Under the pieces are notes generated by a model. That model saw nothing but the letters and a program-made list of their open reading frames with translations, was not told where the DNA came from and ran no database searches. From Tateyamaria omphalii (GTDB taxonomy: Bacteria > Pseudomonadota > Alphaproteobacteria > Rhodobacterales > Rhodobacteraceae): 60,538 nucleotides of DNA. The stretch is from positions 1-60,538 of the forward strand of contig NZ_CP019316.1 in assembly GCF_001969365.1 (NCBI RefSeq), read 5' to 3'. The translations under genes and the position numbers were made by a program. How positions within the stretch are numbered: position 1 is the stretch's first letter; every line of letters starts with the position of its first letter. Positions 35,841-45,362 of the stretch are shown here, piece by piece.

Positions 35841-36605
35841 ATGCAAGACGCCCGGTTCGACATAACGGCCCTTGGCCTGTCCCTGCTCAGCCTCTTGGCC
35901 CTGTGGTGGGCGGCGGCGTGGCTGGGCAGTGACCCCACGGTCCTGCCCTCCCCGGCCGAGGTCTGGGGCATCTTCCTGCGCGAAGTCGCGGATGGCGAAA
36001 TGCAGGTGCATTTCACCGCCACCTTGCTGCGCGTCACCGCGGCCTTCTCCCTCGCCATGGGGTTCGGGTGCCTCATCGGGCTGGTCATGGGCTTCAACGC
36101 AACGATCAACCGCTGGTTCTCGACTTGGCTGGTGGTACTTCTGAACGTGCCTGCACTCGTCGTCATCGTGCTCTGCTATCTCTGGATCGGCTTGAACGAA
36201 GTGGCTGCAATTACCGCCGTCGCCCTTAACAAGACAGCCATGGTCGCCGTTGCGATCCGCGAGGGGGTCCACGCCCTAGACCCCAAGTTGCGCGACGTGG
36301 CGCACGTGTTCCGCATGTCGCCCACAACCCGGTTGCGCCATGTGATCCTGCCGCAGCTCTGGCCCTACATTGCCACGTCAACCCGCAACGGGCTCGCCAT
36401 CATATGGAAGATCGTTCTGGTGGTGGAATTCCTGGGCCGCAGCAACGGGATCGGCTTCCAGATCCATCTCTATTTCCAACTGTTCGAGACAGGGTACGTG
36501 CTGGCCTACGCCCTCAGCTTCGTGGCCTTCATGCTGCTTCTGGAATTCACGCTTCTGCGCGCGATGGAGACCCGCGCCACCCGCTGGCGTCAGCGCACCG
36601 CCTAG
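35841..36605 (+). CDS. ABC transporter permease, NitT/TauT (TauC/SsuC-like)
   Basis: A 254-residue inner membrane permease with six hydrophobic segments and the EAA-type loop (REGVHALDPKLRDVAHVFRM). No binding protein or ATPase is adjacent. The complementary NitT/TauT-type pair lies at 20165-21799, so I infer that these three form one transporter whose genes were separated by about 14 kb. It overlaps the VWA gene on the opposite strand by 4 bp. Confidence 0.84.
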   Translation: MQDARFDITALGLSLLSLLALWWAAAWLGSDPTVLPSPAEVWGIFLREVADGEMQVHFTATLLRVTAAFSLAMGFGCLIGLVMGFNATINRWFSTWLVVLLNVPALVVIVLCYLWIGLNEVAAITAVALNKTAMVAVAIREGVHALDPKLRDVAHVFRMSPTTRLRHVILPQLWPYIATSTRNGLAIIWKIVLVVEFLGRSNGIGFQIHLYFQLFETGYVLAYALSFVAFMLLLEFTLLRAMETRATRWRQRTA

Positions 36606-37291
36606 AACAACAGGTTACAGCCCAGCGTCCGGTTCATCGCATCTACCAACTCGTCCACCGTCTCGGCGCCCACGTACTCCCCACCCGTTTGCGTGGCCAG
36701 GCACTGGGCGACGCTGACGGAGCTCACATAATCCGTCTCGCCCTCGCTCAGCCAGCCGAAATGTTCACCGCGCACCTTGAAGCCGATCACATGAACAACC
36801 AGCCCCGTGCCAGACAGCTGCGCGGCCAGCGCACAAGTCTGTCCGCCACAGGTTTCCTTGCCGTCCGTGACCAACACAACCGTTCCCGGCTTCTCGGGTG
36901 CGCCAAGCGTTTTCGCGGCAAGGGCCACCGCCTCAGTCAAGGCCGTCCGCCCTTCCGGTTGCAGATTTTCAACTGCGGAAATCACAGCCTTCGCCGCATC
37001 CGCGCGCGGGCCAAAGCGCAACTCGATCCCCGAACACTCGCCCACACCCCCGGCCCCGCCGGGACCGTAGACAATCAACCCGATCCGCCGAAACGGCTCG
37101 ACCTGCGGCATGACCGTGCGCATCGCGCGGCGGGCTTCGAAAATGCGCGGTTCATCAATCTGGTTGAACCCCATCTCGGCCATGGAGCCGGAACCGTCAA
37201 AGACGATCATCGCGTCGTCAGTGCAGTCGGCCCGCGCCGCCGTCGAAATCAAAAGTGATGCAATACCGACTGTCGCTAAAAACCTACGCAT
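36602..37291 (-). CDS. Secreted von Willebrand factor A domain protein
   Basis: A 229-residue exported protein (signal peptide 1-21) with a VWA fold. The MIDAS metal site begins with FDGSGSM at about 30-36 and the later VTDGKETCGG completes it. VWA proteins accompany methanol dehydrogenase clusters (MxaC/MxaL type), but this one is soluble and short. It is 11 bp after pqqE on the same strand and probably the last gene of the pqq operon. The partner is unknown. Confidence 0.8.
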   Translation of the reverse strand: MRRFLATVGIASLLISTAARADCTDDAMIVFDGSGSMAEMGFNQIDEPRIFEARRAMRTVMPQVEPFRRIGLIVYGPGGAGGVGECSGIELRFGPRADAAKAVISAVENLQPEGRTALTEAVALAAKTLGAPEKPGTVVLVTDGKETCGGQTCALAAQLSGTGLVVHVIGFKVRGEHFGWLSEGETDYVSSVSVAQCLATQTGGEYVGAETVDELVDAMNRTLGCNLLF

Positions 37292-37302
37292 CACCAACCC
37301 CC

Positions 37303-38364
37303 TTACCGCCGAAACACAAATTCTGGCGCCGCAACGGCGTCCACCTCTTCATCCAGCAGCGCGTCCAGCGCCGCTCGTCCGGGCGACTTGCGGCACACCG
37401 GATCAGGGGCCGCCGCATCGCCCAAGACAGCCATCGCCTGACACCGACACCCGCCAAAGTCGATATCGCGCCGGTCACAGGACTGGCACAACGCAGGCAT
37501 CCAGTCGGTGCCGCGATAGGCATTGAAGGCGTCACTGTTGTACCAGATGTCGGCCAGTGCCCGATCCGTGACCTTCTCGAACTGCAAATGGGGAATCGTC
37601 TCTGCCGCGTGGCATGGTAACACGGTGCCGTCCGGCGTGATGTTCAAACCGGTGGAGCCCCAGCCGTTCATACACGCCTTCGGGAAATCCGAATAGTAAT
37701 CCGGCGGCACAAAGTCGATCACCAACCGCCCCTTCAGCGTCTCGATCGCCCTCGCCACGGTCCGTTTGGCCGTCTCCACCTGCTCCCGACTCGGCTGCAA
37801 CGCCGCCCGGTTGATCAAGGCCCATCCCTGGAATTGCACGCACGCCACCTCAATCCGCCGGGCGCCCAGACGCAGGGCCATATCAATGGTCTGCGGCAGA
37901 TCATCCAGGTTCTCGCGGTGCATCACCGCGTTCAAGGTCAAAGGAAAGCCGATGTCCGCGATGATCTCGGCCACATGCATTTTGCGGTCAAATCCGCCCT
38001 TGTAGCCGCCGATACGGTCGGCCATCGCCGACGTCACACCCTGCAAAGACAGTTGGACATGGTCCAGACCCGCATCATCCAGTTCACGCAGCCGCCGCTC
38101 GGTCAGCCCGATGCCCGAGGTGATCAAGTTGGTATAAAGCCCCGCCTCACGCGCCGCGATCACGAGATCCACCAGATCGCGCCGGGACGCAGGCTCGCCC
38201 CCCGACAGGTGCAATTGCAACACGCCCAGCTTCGCTGCCTGCCGGAACACATCCGCCCAAGCGCCCGTGTCAAGCTCAGTTTCTTTCGCAAGCAATTCAG
38301 TAGGGTTCGAACAATAGGGACAGGCCAGCGGACAGCGATGCGTCAGCTCGGCCAGCATCGCCAT
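37303..38364 (-). CDS. pqqE: PQQ biosynthesis radical SAM protein PqqE
   Basis: A 353-residue radical SAM enzyme that makes the first Glu-Tyr carbon-carbon cross-link in the PqqA peptide. The SAM cluster motif is Cys11-x3-Cys15-x2-Cys18. The C-terminal SPASM region carries further cysteines (CQSCDRRDIDFGGCRC). It acts together with PqqD, encoded immediately upstream. The ATG at 38364 lies 6 bp after the pqqD stop. Confidence 0.93.
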   Translation of the reverse strand: MAMLAELTHRCPLACPYCSNPTELLAKETELDTGAWADVFRQAAKLGVLQLHLSGGEPASRRDLVDLVIAAREAGLYTNLITSGIGLTERRLRELDDAGLDHVQLSLQGVTSAMADRIGGYKGGFDRKMHVAEIIADIGFPLTLNAVMHRENLDDLPQTIDMALRLGARRIEVACVQFQGWALINRAALQPSREQVETAKRTVARAIETLKGRLVIDFVPPDYYSDFPKACMNGWGSTGLNITPDGTVLPCHAAETIPHLQFEKVTDRALADIWYNSDAFNAYRGTDWMPALCQSCDRRDIDFGGCRCQAMAVLGDAAAPDPVCRKSPGRAALDALLDEEVDAVAAPEFVFRR

Positions 38365-38370
38365 GGGGGA

Positions 38371-38649
38371 TCAATGCGGACGGACATGCACCATCCCCCG
38401 ATCCCGCAAGTCTTCGAGAAAGGCAGTCACATCCGGCGCGATCACATCCACGGGCGCGTCATAGACCTGTGCCAGATCGGCCGAAATTTCCGCCAGACTC
38501 GCGACCCCATCAAGCCGTCCCACAACAGCCTTGCCAACCTGATCCAGCACCAGAACCCGCTCGGGGCCAAGGATCACGTCAACCTTGCGCACCGCATCGA
38601 ATTGGGTTCGCACGCCGCGCGGCAGATATGGAACGTCGTCCTGCGTCAC
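38371..38649 (-). CDS. pqqD: PQQ peptide chaperone PqqD
   Basis: A 92-residue RiPP recognition element that presents PqqA to PqqE. The GTG at 38649 overlaps the pqqC stop (GTGA). The segment VLVLDQVGKAVVGRLDG and the following helices match PqqD. It is in its usual place between pqqC and pqqE. Confidence 0.9.
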   Translation of the reverse strand: MTQDDVPYLPRGVRTQFDAVRKVDVILGPERVLVLDQVGKAVVGRLDGVASLAEISADLAQVYDAPVDVIAPDVTAFLEDLRDRGMVHVRPH

Positions 38650-39392
38650 GACGCCAATCCCTCGTCCGGTTGCCAGCCGCCGGGCGGAATGCGCCCCGGT
38701 TCGACATAGGCGGACCAAAGCGCATCAAGCTGCGCCCACAGCACCTCTGTCTTGAAGGTCAGCGCGCGCACGGCGGCATCCTGATCGGCCCTGGTCACCG
38801 CGTGCTCCATCACCCAGCCAAGGCCAAAGGCGACATCCTTCGGCGCCTCGCTCAAACGGTTCTGAAAGTAGGACAGCGTCTCGGAGTTGGCGAAGTCATA
38901 ATGCTCCAATAGCCCGGCAATCCGGTTCTTGTGAATGGCCGGGGCGAAAAGTTCTGTCAGCGATGAGGCCACCGCCGGCAACAGCGGCTCGACCCGCACA
39001 AAACGCACATACGCATCCACGGCAAAACGGGTCGCGGGCAATATCCCAACCTCAGAGGCCACATAGTCCGGGTCCAGTCCCACGCCTTCGGCGAGCTTCA
39101 ACCAGCGGGCAATCCCGCCCTCTCCGGGTGCCGATCCATCGTGATCTTCAATCCGCGACCGCCACGACCGACGCAGCGCCGGGTCATTGACCCGAGACAT
39201 GAACGCCGCGTCCTTCATCGGAATGCGCGTCTGGTAATAGTAGCGATTGATGACCCACGCCCGCACCTGATCCGGCGTACAGTCACCCGAATGCAGCTTG
39301 TGATGAAACGGGTGCTTGTCATGGTATTGCGCCTCGCCTACGGCGCGCAGCCGCGCCTCAAACACCTCTTGGCTGTCCGGTACATCGGTCAC
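38646..39392 (-). CDS. pqqC: Pyrroloquinoline-quinone synthase PqqC
   Basis: A 248-residue oxygen-dependent, cofactor-free oxidase that performs the last eight-electron oxidation and ring closure of PQQ. YHDKHPFHHKLHSG near residue 23 and NRYYYQTRIPMKD at about 49-61 carry the conserved active-site histidines and tyrosines. Its start overlaps the pqqB stop. Confidence 0.94.
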   Translation of the reverse strand: MTDVPDSQEVFEARLRAVGEAQYHDKHPFHHKLHSGDCTPDQVRAWVINRYYYQTRIPMKDAAFMSRVNDPALRRSWRSRIEDHDGSAPGEGGIARWLKLAEGVGLDPDYVASEVGILPATRFAVDAYVRFVRVEPLLPAVASSLTELFAPAIHKNRIAGLLEHYDFANSETLSYFQNRLSEAPKDVAFGLGWVMEHAVTRADQDAAVRALTFKTEVLWAQLDALWSAYVEPGRIPPGGWQPDEGLAS

Positions 39393-40275
39393 AGCGTGAT
39401 CTCCATCCCGTCAAAGGCGATGTCCCAACCGGTGTCATGCACCTCCGCCCGCTCAGGACTGTCCGGTTGCAAAATCGGATTGGTATTGTTGATATGTATG
39501 AAAACCTTGCGCCCTCTCAAGCCAGACAGCTGCGTCAGACTGCCAAGCTCTCCGTTCAACGGCACATGCCCCATGCGCGCGCCAGTTTTTTCGCCCGTGC
39601 CCGTGCGTTGCATGTCATCGTTGTTCCATACAGTTCCATCGAAAAGCAGCAGATCGACACCAGCCAACCGGTCGCGCAACCAATCCGGAATAGCGGCACA
39701 GCCGGGCACATAAGCAACGCGCGACACCCCATCCTCGAGCATCAGCCCAACTGTCTGCTCGCCAACTTCCTCAAGATTCAACGTACCGCCCTCCAGAAAC
39801 AGCGCCACCTTGCCCGGAACGGCAAAGGGCGTGATCTTCAGACCTGGCAGCGGCTCAAATGGCACATCCAGCGCGATCTGATGCTGCGCCACCAACGCCG
39901 GATCAAGGACACCAAAGACGGAATTGGACCGCAGAATATCCAACCCGGCTGATGTCGCGTACACATCGAACGCCGTCTTCTCGCGCAGCGTCAGCAGGCC
40001 CGCTATATGGTCGATGTCGCCATTCGTCAGTACCACCGACGCAATAGGCGACCCGCGCAATTCGGGCGGGTGCATCTGCGGACACGCATCAACCTGCGCC
40101 CGAACGTCGGGCGAGGCATTGAGCACGACCCACGCCGCCCCATCCACCGACACCGCGACCGACGATTGTGTCATGCGCGGGATCACTCCAGCACGCGCGT
40201 CGGCGCAATTGCGGCAGCCACAATTCCATTGGGCAGCCCCCCACCGGCGGCTGCCCCAAGAACAATCAGTCTCAT
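39389..40275 (-). CDS. pqqB: PQQ biosynthesis protein PqqB, metallo-beta-lactamase fold (frameshift)
   Basis: A hydroxylase of the MBL fold that hydroxylates the Glu-Tyr intermediate. The real start is the ATG at 40275 (RLIVLGAAAGGG). One base is missing in the run at 40231-40233. With it restored the frame reads LPQWNCGCRNC, the structural zinc motif, and joins the remaining 264 residues from MTQSSVAVS to the stop. Restored length is 295, normal for PqqB. Active-site GDIDHIAGL and the PFAVPGKVALF region are intact. It starts 15 bp after pqqA. Confidence 0.9.
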
Positions 40276-40290
40276 GTATTAAAAAGTGGC

Positions 40291-40398
40291 TTAGATCACG
40301 TCACGCTCGGCGCCACGGTCGTCGTCTTCACCGGGGCCATACATGTTGATCTCCATGCCGCACTTCACTTCGCGCGCCTTGGGTTTTGTCCATGCCAT
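40291..40398 (-). CDS. pqqA: PQQ precursor peptide PqqA
   Basis: A 35-residue precursor peptide. The Glu and Tyr that become PQQ are in MEINMYGP with the required three-residue spacing, after the leader AWTKPKAREVKCG. The ATG at 40398 is preceded by an excellent GAGGAGG ribosome site, fitting the high expression this substrate peptide needs. The extra acidic-rich tail (EDDDRGAERDVI) is longer than in enteric PqqA. Confidence 0.95.
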   Translation of the reverse strand: MAWTKPKAREVKCGMEINMYGPGEDDDRGAERDVI

Positions 40399-40495
40399 CT
40401 CAGATTCCTCCTCTTTCACAAAGGCTACGATAACGCCGCGCCTGCCGGGACCATATGCGACTTTAGCCCTAAACAGGGCTCACAGATCTTCACGT
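40399..40495 (-). promoter_or_regulatory. pqqA leader and promoter with hairpin
   Basis: The 97 bp between the response regulator stop and pqqA hold the hairpin AGCCCT/AGGGCT (40466-40481, loop AAAC). It is probably the terminator or attenuator of the upstream regulator transcript. It overlaps a box ATGCGACTTTAG at 40455-40466, a variant of the recurring CGACTTTGG motif, followed on the minus strand by ATATGGTCC. Confidence 0.45.
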
Positions 40496-41840
40496 TCACT
40501 CCGACCAGGCGGCCATACGGCGGTCAATGGTCTTGCGCGACACCCCCAACCGGCGCGCCGCCTCGGCCCGGTTGCCGTCGCACAGGTCCACCATCCGCAG
40601 GATGTGGCGCTGCACGACCAGTTCCAAATTCTCGATGGCTTGCGCACCGATCACACTGCCCCCGCCGGAAAATTCCTCGGGAAACGCGCCGAGGATCACG
40701 GACCGCTCGATCAGGTTGCGCAACTCACGCACATTTCCCGGCCAGTCGTAACGGCGCAGCTTCAGCAGCGTTTCCTCATCCAACTCCAGCGACGGCATGG
40801 CAAGCGACGCCGAAAACTGCGCCATGAAATGCGCAGCCAACTCGACAATATCGTCCATCCGGTCCTTGAGCGGCGGCATGTCGATCTTGACGACGTGGAT
40901 CCGGTGATACAGGTCCGCGCGGAAGCGGCCCGCCGCGACCGACGCCTCGATGTCGTCATTGGTGGCAAACAGGAAGCGGACATTCAGCGGGATCTCCCGC
41001 TCGGCGCCCACCGGGCGCACCTTCTTGTCTTCCAGCACGCGCAGCAGGGCCGCCTGCACCGTCTCTGGCATCTGCGCAATCTCGTCCAGCAACAGCGTGC
41101 CGCCATCGGCGAGCAGCAGAAGACCCGGCTTCAACCGGTCCTCCGCCTCGACCACGCCAAACAGCTCCTCGGCAAACCGGTCGGGTTGGATCGTCGCGCA
41201 GTTCACCGGAACAAAGGGCGCCTCGGCCCGGTCTGACAGGTCATGCAAGTGCCGCGCCGCCATCTCCTTGCCGGTGCCGCTGGCCCCGGTGAACAGAACC
41301 GGCGTGGGCAACGGCGCCAGCCGGGCCAGCATCGCGCGCACGTCTTCCATGGGCTCCGAATTGCCCAGCAGCTTGCCATGCCCCTGACCCGACGACAGCT
41401 CGCGGCGCAAAAGCGTATTGTCGCGTTGCAGATATTTTCGATCCAAAGTCCGCGCCACAGCACTCAGGATCTGGTTCGCCCGAAACGGCTTCAACACAAA
41501 GTCACTGACACCGCCCGCAGCGCGGCAATGGCCGTTTCCAAATCAGCATATGCCGTGATCAGGATCGCATCGGCAAAGAACCCCTTGCGCTTTTGTTCGG
41601 TCAGCCAATCCAGCCCCGTGCCCCCGGCATCAGGTTGTCGATGATCACCAGATCATACTGCGCCTCGTCCAGCGCCTTGGTCGCCTGCGCGGGCGAGCCC
41701 ACGGAATCCACACGCTTGACCCGGCTTTCAAGCGTCTTGACCAGAAAATGGCGCATCCCCGGCTCGTCATCAATGACCAGCACCTTCGCGCCAGCCAGCG
41801 ACTTGCCATATATGTCCGGGGTGGAACGGGGCGCGTTCAT
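40496..41840 (-). CDS. NtrC-family AAA+ response regulator without GAFTGA (two frameshifts)
   Basis: Restored length is 448 residues: receiver (Asp68 in IIDNLMPG), AAA+ domain (Walker A GASGTGKE, Walker B GGTLLLDEI) and Fis-type helix-turn-helix (AEAARRLGVSRKTIDRRM). The stretch where sigma-54 activators carry GAFTGA reads ELFGVVEAEDRLKPGLLL, so the sigma-54 contact loop is missing, as in Rhodobacter NtrC and HupR. Frame breaks lie in the C-run at 41621-41625 and at about 41511-41519; one added base each restores TGLDWLTEQ and LRAGVSDFVLKPF. It lies between FDH genes and pqqA and may control either. Confidence 0.85.
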
Positions 41841-41888
41841 GGGGTCAATCCAGCCTTACCGCATCGCCCGAGCCCACGGCCCCGGCCG

Positions 41889-41969
41889 TCAAGCCAGCTC
41901 TTGCAGGGCGAAATACGCCCCCACCGAAATCACGATCATCGCGGCAAAGCCCATCATCATGGCCTTCAT
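41889..41969 (-). CDS. 26-residue membrane peptide
   Basis: A short frame (ATG at 41969, stop at 41889) starting 3 bp after the stop of the WD40-cytochrome gene. It encodes Met-rich MKAMMMGFAAMIVISVGAYF followed by a short polar end, a single hydrophobic helix. Translational coupling position and helix quality make it a plausible small subunit-like peptide, but homologues would be needed to confirm it. Confidence 0.45.
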   Translation of the reverse strand: MKAMMMGFAAMIVISVGAYFALQELA

Positions 41970-41972
41970 TCT

Positions 41973-43246
41973 CTACTCCTTACCTGTAGCCCCGCGCAGG
42001 TACGCGATCAGATCGGCGCGGTCCTGCGGTGCGGCAATCACCTGCATCGGCATTTTCGAGCCGGGGATGTAATGATCCGGCCCCTCGTCAAACAGCGCGT
42101 CGATTGTGGTGTCGTCCCACACTATGTCGGACCCATCGAGCGTTGGCGAGTAGCGATAGCCCGGCACGACACCCGCCTTACGCCCGAACACCCCGTGCAA
42201 TGTCGGACCCGCTTTGCGCGACGGCCCATCCTCAAGACTGTGGCAGATCGAGCATTTGCGCATGAACTGCCGCTCCCCGTTGCTCATCGTCTCGGCATCG
42301 CGCAGGAAGCTGCGCGTGTCGCCACCCGCCGGATCATAGGTGTCCAGCAGCGCCACCGGCCAGGCATAGATCACGTCGTCGATCCCCCCGGCATGAATCA
42401 CCGTCCCTTCGGTCGAGAACGCCAGCGCCCAGACCGGCCCCTGCCGCATCGCGCGAAAGTCCCGAGTGATGCGCCAGGTTTCTGTGTCCACCATCATGAT
42501 GTGGCCCTCGCCATCGCCTATGGCAAGTTGCCCCGTCTCTGCATGGTACGTCATTGACAGAATGGGCCGCCGGTCGAGTGTGAAGTCATAAAGCGCCTCG
42601 CCCGTCTCGGCATCAATCACCCGCGTGCCGCCATCAACAGCTCCGTAAGCAAGCCATCCATCGCCCACAATCAGCCTGTTCACGCCAAAACCGTGACGCA
42701 CCAGCGGCGCGGCACATCACCCGTGGTCATATCATACCGCAGGACATCACCCTTGGACGTTGCTGCATAAAGAAACGCACCATCGGCGGAATACGCCACC
42801 GCGTTCACACCCGCACCGGGATAGGGAAGCGTGACGGCCTCCCCTGCCCCAACGGGCCACAACACAATGTCACCGTCCCATGATCCGGCAGCGATCACTG
42901 TTCCATCCGGGGACGGAGCAAGTGACGTGACCTTGCCCTTGTGCTGGCCGATCTTGCGCGGGGTCTCGCCCCAGTGCCAGACGGCAAAGTCATCGCCACC
43001 GGTCACCAGCGTACCATCCAAACCTTCGGCAATGGCGGTCACAGCAGCATCATGCCCCTCGAGCCACTCAGGCATCGCGCCATGCCAAACCCCGACCGAA
43101 TTGTCGAAACTGGCCGAGGCAAGCGTGCCGTCCTCGGTCACGACCAACCCCATGACGGGGCCACCGTGGCCTTTGTACGTGGTGAAGTCCTGCGCCCAGA
43201 CCGGAAGGGCAAGGCACAGGAAAAGGCTACTCAGCAGGCGTCGCAT
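41973..43246 (-). CDS. WD40 beta-propeller with C-terminal cytochrome c (frameshift)
   Basis: A 424-residue secreted protein when restored. A signal peptide (1-19) precedes WD40-type repeats (GHGGPVMGLVV, GHDAAVTAIA, HKGKVTSLAPSPDG) forming a propeller up to about residue 300. A cytochrome c domain with CSICH at about 331 and a Met ligand in GSKMPM follows. One base is missing near 42705; restoring it joins DVPRPLVRHGFG. The start overlaps the end of the FDH gamma gene by 20 bp. It is probably the periplasmic electron acceptor or donor of this formate dehydrogenase. Confidence 0.82.
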
Positions 43247-44425
43247 TTTTGGGAGCCGCTTTGCCTTCCTTCTCCAGTTCCTCCAGCCACAACGAATGGT
43301 GCTGCCGGGCCCAGGCCTCGTCCACCTCGCCCGACCCATCGCGTCATAGGCACCTTCCATGCCGACCGACCCGATATAGATGTGGGCGATGATGATCGCC
43401 ATCAGGACAAAGGCGACGATGGCATGCCAGGCTGCGGCGTACTGCATCTCTTCATGCGGGGCCATGGCCGTGGGCAGCGGGCCGTAGATCGGCAAGGCAT
43501 CAATGCCCACGCTGCGCATCAGGTCGAATGTCTTCATGAACATCGGGAATTCGAAGGGGAAGAGCAGCGAGACACCCGACAGCGAGATCGAGCCGCCCAG
43601 CAGGATTACTGACCAGAAGATGATCTTCTGCCCGCCGTTGAACTTCTTGGCGGGCGGGTGCTTGGACCCGACAATGCCGCCAGCTTGGGCAAACCACTTG
43701 ATATCGGTGCGATTGGGAATGTTGTGCCAGACCCACAAGAAGAACACGGCCACCAAGGCCACCATGAACGCCCAGGCCACGTTGTTGTGGATGTATTTCG
43801 ACCCCATCAGCAGCGTGGCGTTGAACTCCTTCGAGATATAGGGCGCGATGAACGTCCGCCCGAACAGGGTCAAGAGGCCCGTGATGCCCAACAGGATGAA
43901 GGACCCCGCCAATAGCCAATGCGCTGCCCGTTCAAAGCTCTTGAAGCGGGTCACGGTGCGCCCGGTCTTTTCATAGTCCAGCTTCACCTTGCCCCGCAGG
44001 ACAAAGAAGACGAGCAGCAGCGCAATGGTGCCCAAAAGCAGGTAGCCGCCATAGGTCGCCAACGGTCCCTTGCGGAACTCAAGCCAACCCATGCCGCCGT
44101 CCTGCACCAAAACGGTCGCAACGTCGCCCCCCGCTGACACGGTGATGTCAGCCGATCCATAGCGCAGCGCGCGCCACAGGTCCGGGTCCGACGCACCGCC
44201 CAACGTGCCCAATTGACCCGACAGGTCGCGGGCATTCGAGGCGGCATCGCCGGTCTTGGGCGCCACCTCCTCCCCGCGCTGACGGGCCAGGATGTCATCA
44301 AGCGTTTGCGCCCCGCCAGTGGCGGAACGGTCGATGGTGTCTTGCGCCTCTTGCGCGGCGGCATCCGGCGCTGCCAAGGGCATCAGCCCCAGGCAAAGCA
44401 CCAAAACCAGAAATGCACGTAGCAT
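43227..44425 (-). CDS. fdhC: Formate dehydrogenase gamma subunit, cytochrome b (frameshift near C-terminus)
   Basis: The membrane cytochrome b subunit that anchors formate dehydrogenase and passes electrons to quinone. The start at 44425 gives a signal peptide (ending PDAAAQ), a periplasmic region and four later hydrophobic segments with haem-ligand histidines (HWLLAGSF, MQYAAAWHAIV, AHIYIGSVGMEG). One base is missing at about 43334; restored, the protein ends KNATPAE at 43227 with 399 residues. Confidence 0.88.
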
Positions 44426-44461
44426 GTCATGTCTCTCCATATGCCGCGCAAGCACGCGGCG

Positions 44462-45130
44462 TTAGCTGTCGATGCTGATCAACTCGATGGTGAAATTCAG
44501 CACTTCGTTGGGGCCAATGGCCTGACCGGCCCCTTGCGGGCCATAGGCAAGGTCGGAGGGTATCCAGACCTCCCACGTGGCGCCCGGTTTCATCAGTTGC
44601 AGGGCCTCTTGCCAGCCTTGGATAACCCCGTTGACAGGGAAACTGGCGGGCTCGCCACGCTCGATCGAGCTGTCAAAGACAGTCTCGTCCAGCAAACGAC
44701 CCTCGTAATGCACGGTCACGGTGTCGGTTTCAGCCGGGGTTTCGCCCGTCCCTTCCTCGACCACCTCATATTGCAGTCCGCTGTCGGTGGTGGTGACACC
44801 GTCGCGGGCGCCGTTTTGCTCAAGAAACGCGGCGTTCTCGGTCAACTTGCCTTCGGACGCGCGGGCATTCAGCGCCTCGAACGCAGCGACAAGCGTCTCT
44901 TCGTCAAGACGCGGATCGACCCCGGCTTCGACATCGGCGATGCCCTGCACAAAGGCCTCGATATCGAAATCCAACTCGTCGTTCTGGGCCAGGTTTTCGC
45001 CGATCTGCAGACCAAGGCCGTAACTGACGCGCGCGTCGACCGACTCGAGCGCCGGGGTGTCCTGCGCGACAAGCGGTGCGGCAGACAAAAGCAGGGCGCT
45101 GACAGTCAGCGCAGAGGTAAGACGATGCAT
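44462..45130 (-). CDS. FKBP-type peptidyl-prolyl isomerase, periplasmic
   Basis: A 222-residue exported protein (signal peptide 1-22) with an N-terminal FkpA-like dimerisation region (residues 30-110) and a C-terminal FKBP domain (VTVHYEGRLLDETVFDSS, WIPSDLAYGPQGAG). It sits 36 bp upstream of the FDH gamma gene and downstream of a strong terminator, so it heads the second FDH transcript. It probably assists folding of periplasmic parts of the complex. Confidence 0.88.
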   Translation of the reverse strand: MHRLTSALTVSALLLSAAPLVAQDTPALESVDARVSYGLGLQIGENLAQNDELDFDIEAFVQGIADVEAGVDPRLDEETLVAAFEALNARASEGKLTENAAFLEQNGARDGVTTTDSGLQYEVVEEGTGETPAETDTVTVHYEGRLLDETVFDSSIERGEPASFPVNGVIQGWQEALQLMKPGATWEVWIPSDLAYGPQGAGQAIGPNEVLNFTIELISIDS

Positions 45131-45240
45131 GGTGAACCTTTCAGGATAAGAAAACATCATGACGTCGTTGCTAGCGCCTGTGAGGGTCGAACCCAAATGA
45201 ACAGAAGCGGAGCGCGCGAAACCTCGCTGCACGCCGATGG

Positions 45241-45265
45241 AAAAACGGGCGCGCATCCGCGCCCG
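45241..45265 (-). terminator. Rho-independent terminator after the FDH beta gene
   Basis: CGGGCGCG and CGCGCCCG form an 8-bp stem with a 4-base loop; on the minus strand it is followed by TTTTTCC. A second hairpin, GCCCGGAC/GTCCGGGC, lies just upstream in the transcript (about 45282-45310). Together they close the fdhA-fdhB transcript within the 232-bp gap 45131-45362. Confidence 0.85.
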
Positions 45266-45362
45266 CCTTGGTGGCTGTGAACGCCCGGACGACCTTGCCG
45301 CCGTCCGGGCCAGAGGGATCACCATGGCTGGCGATGCGCACTGGCGAGGTGACCCCTGTCGT

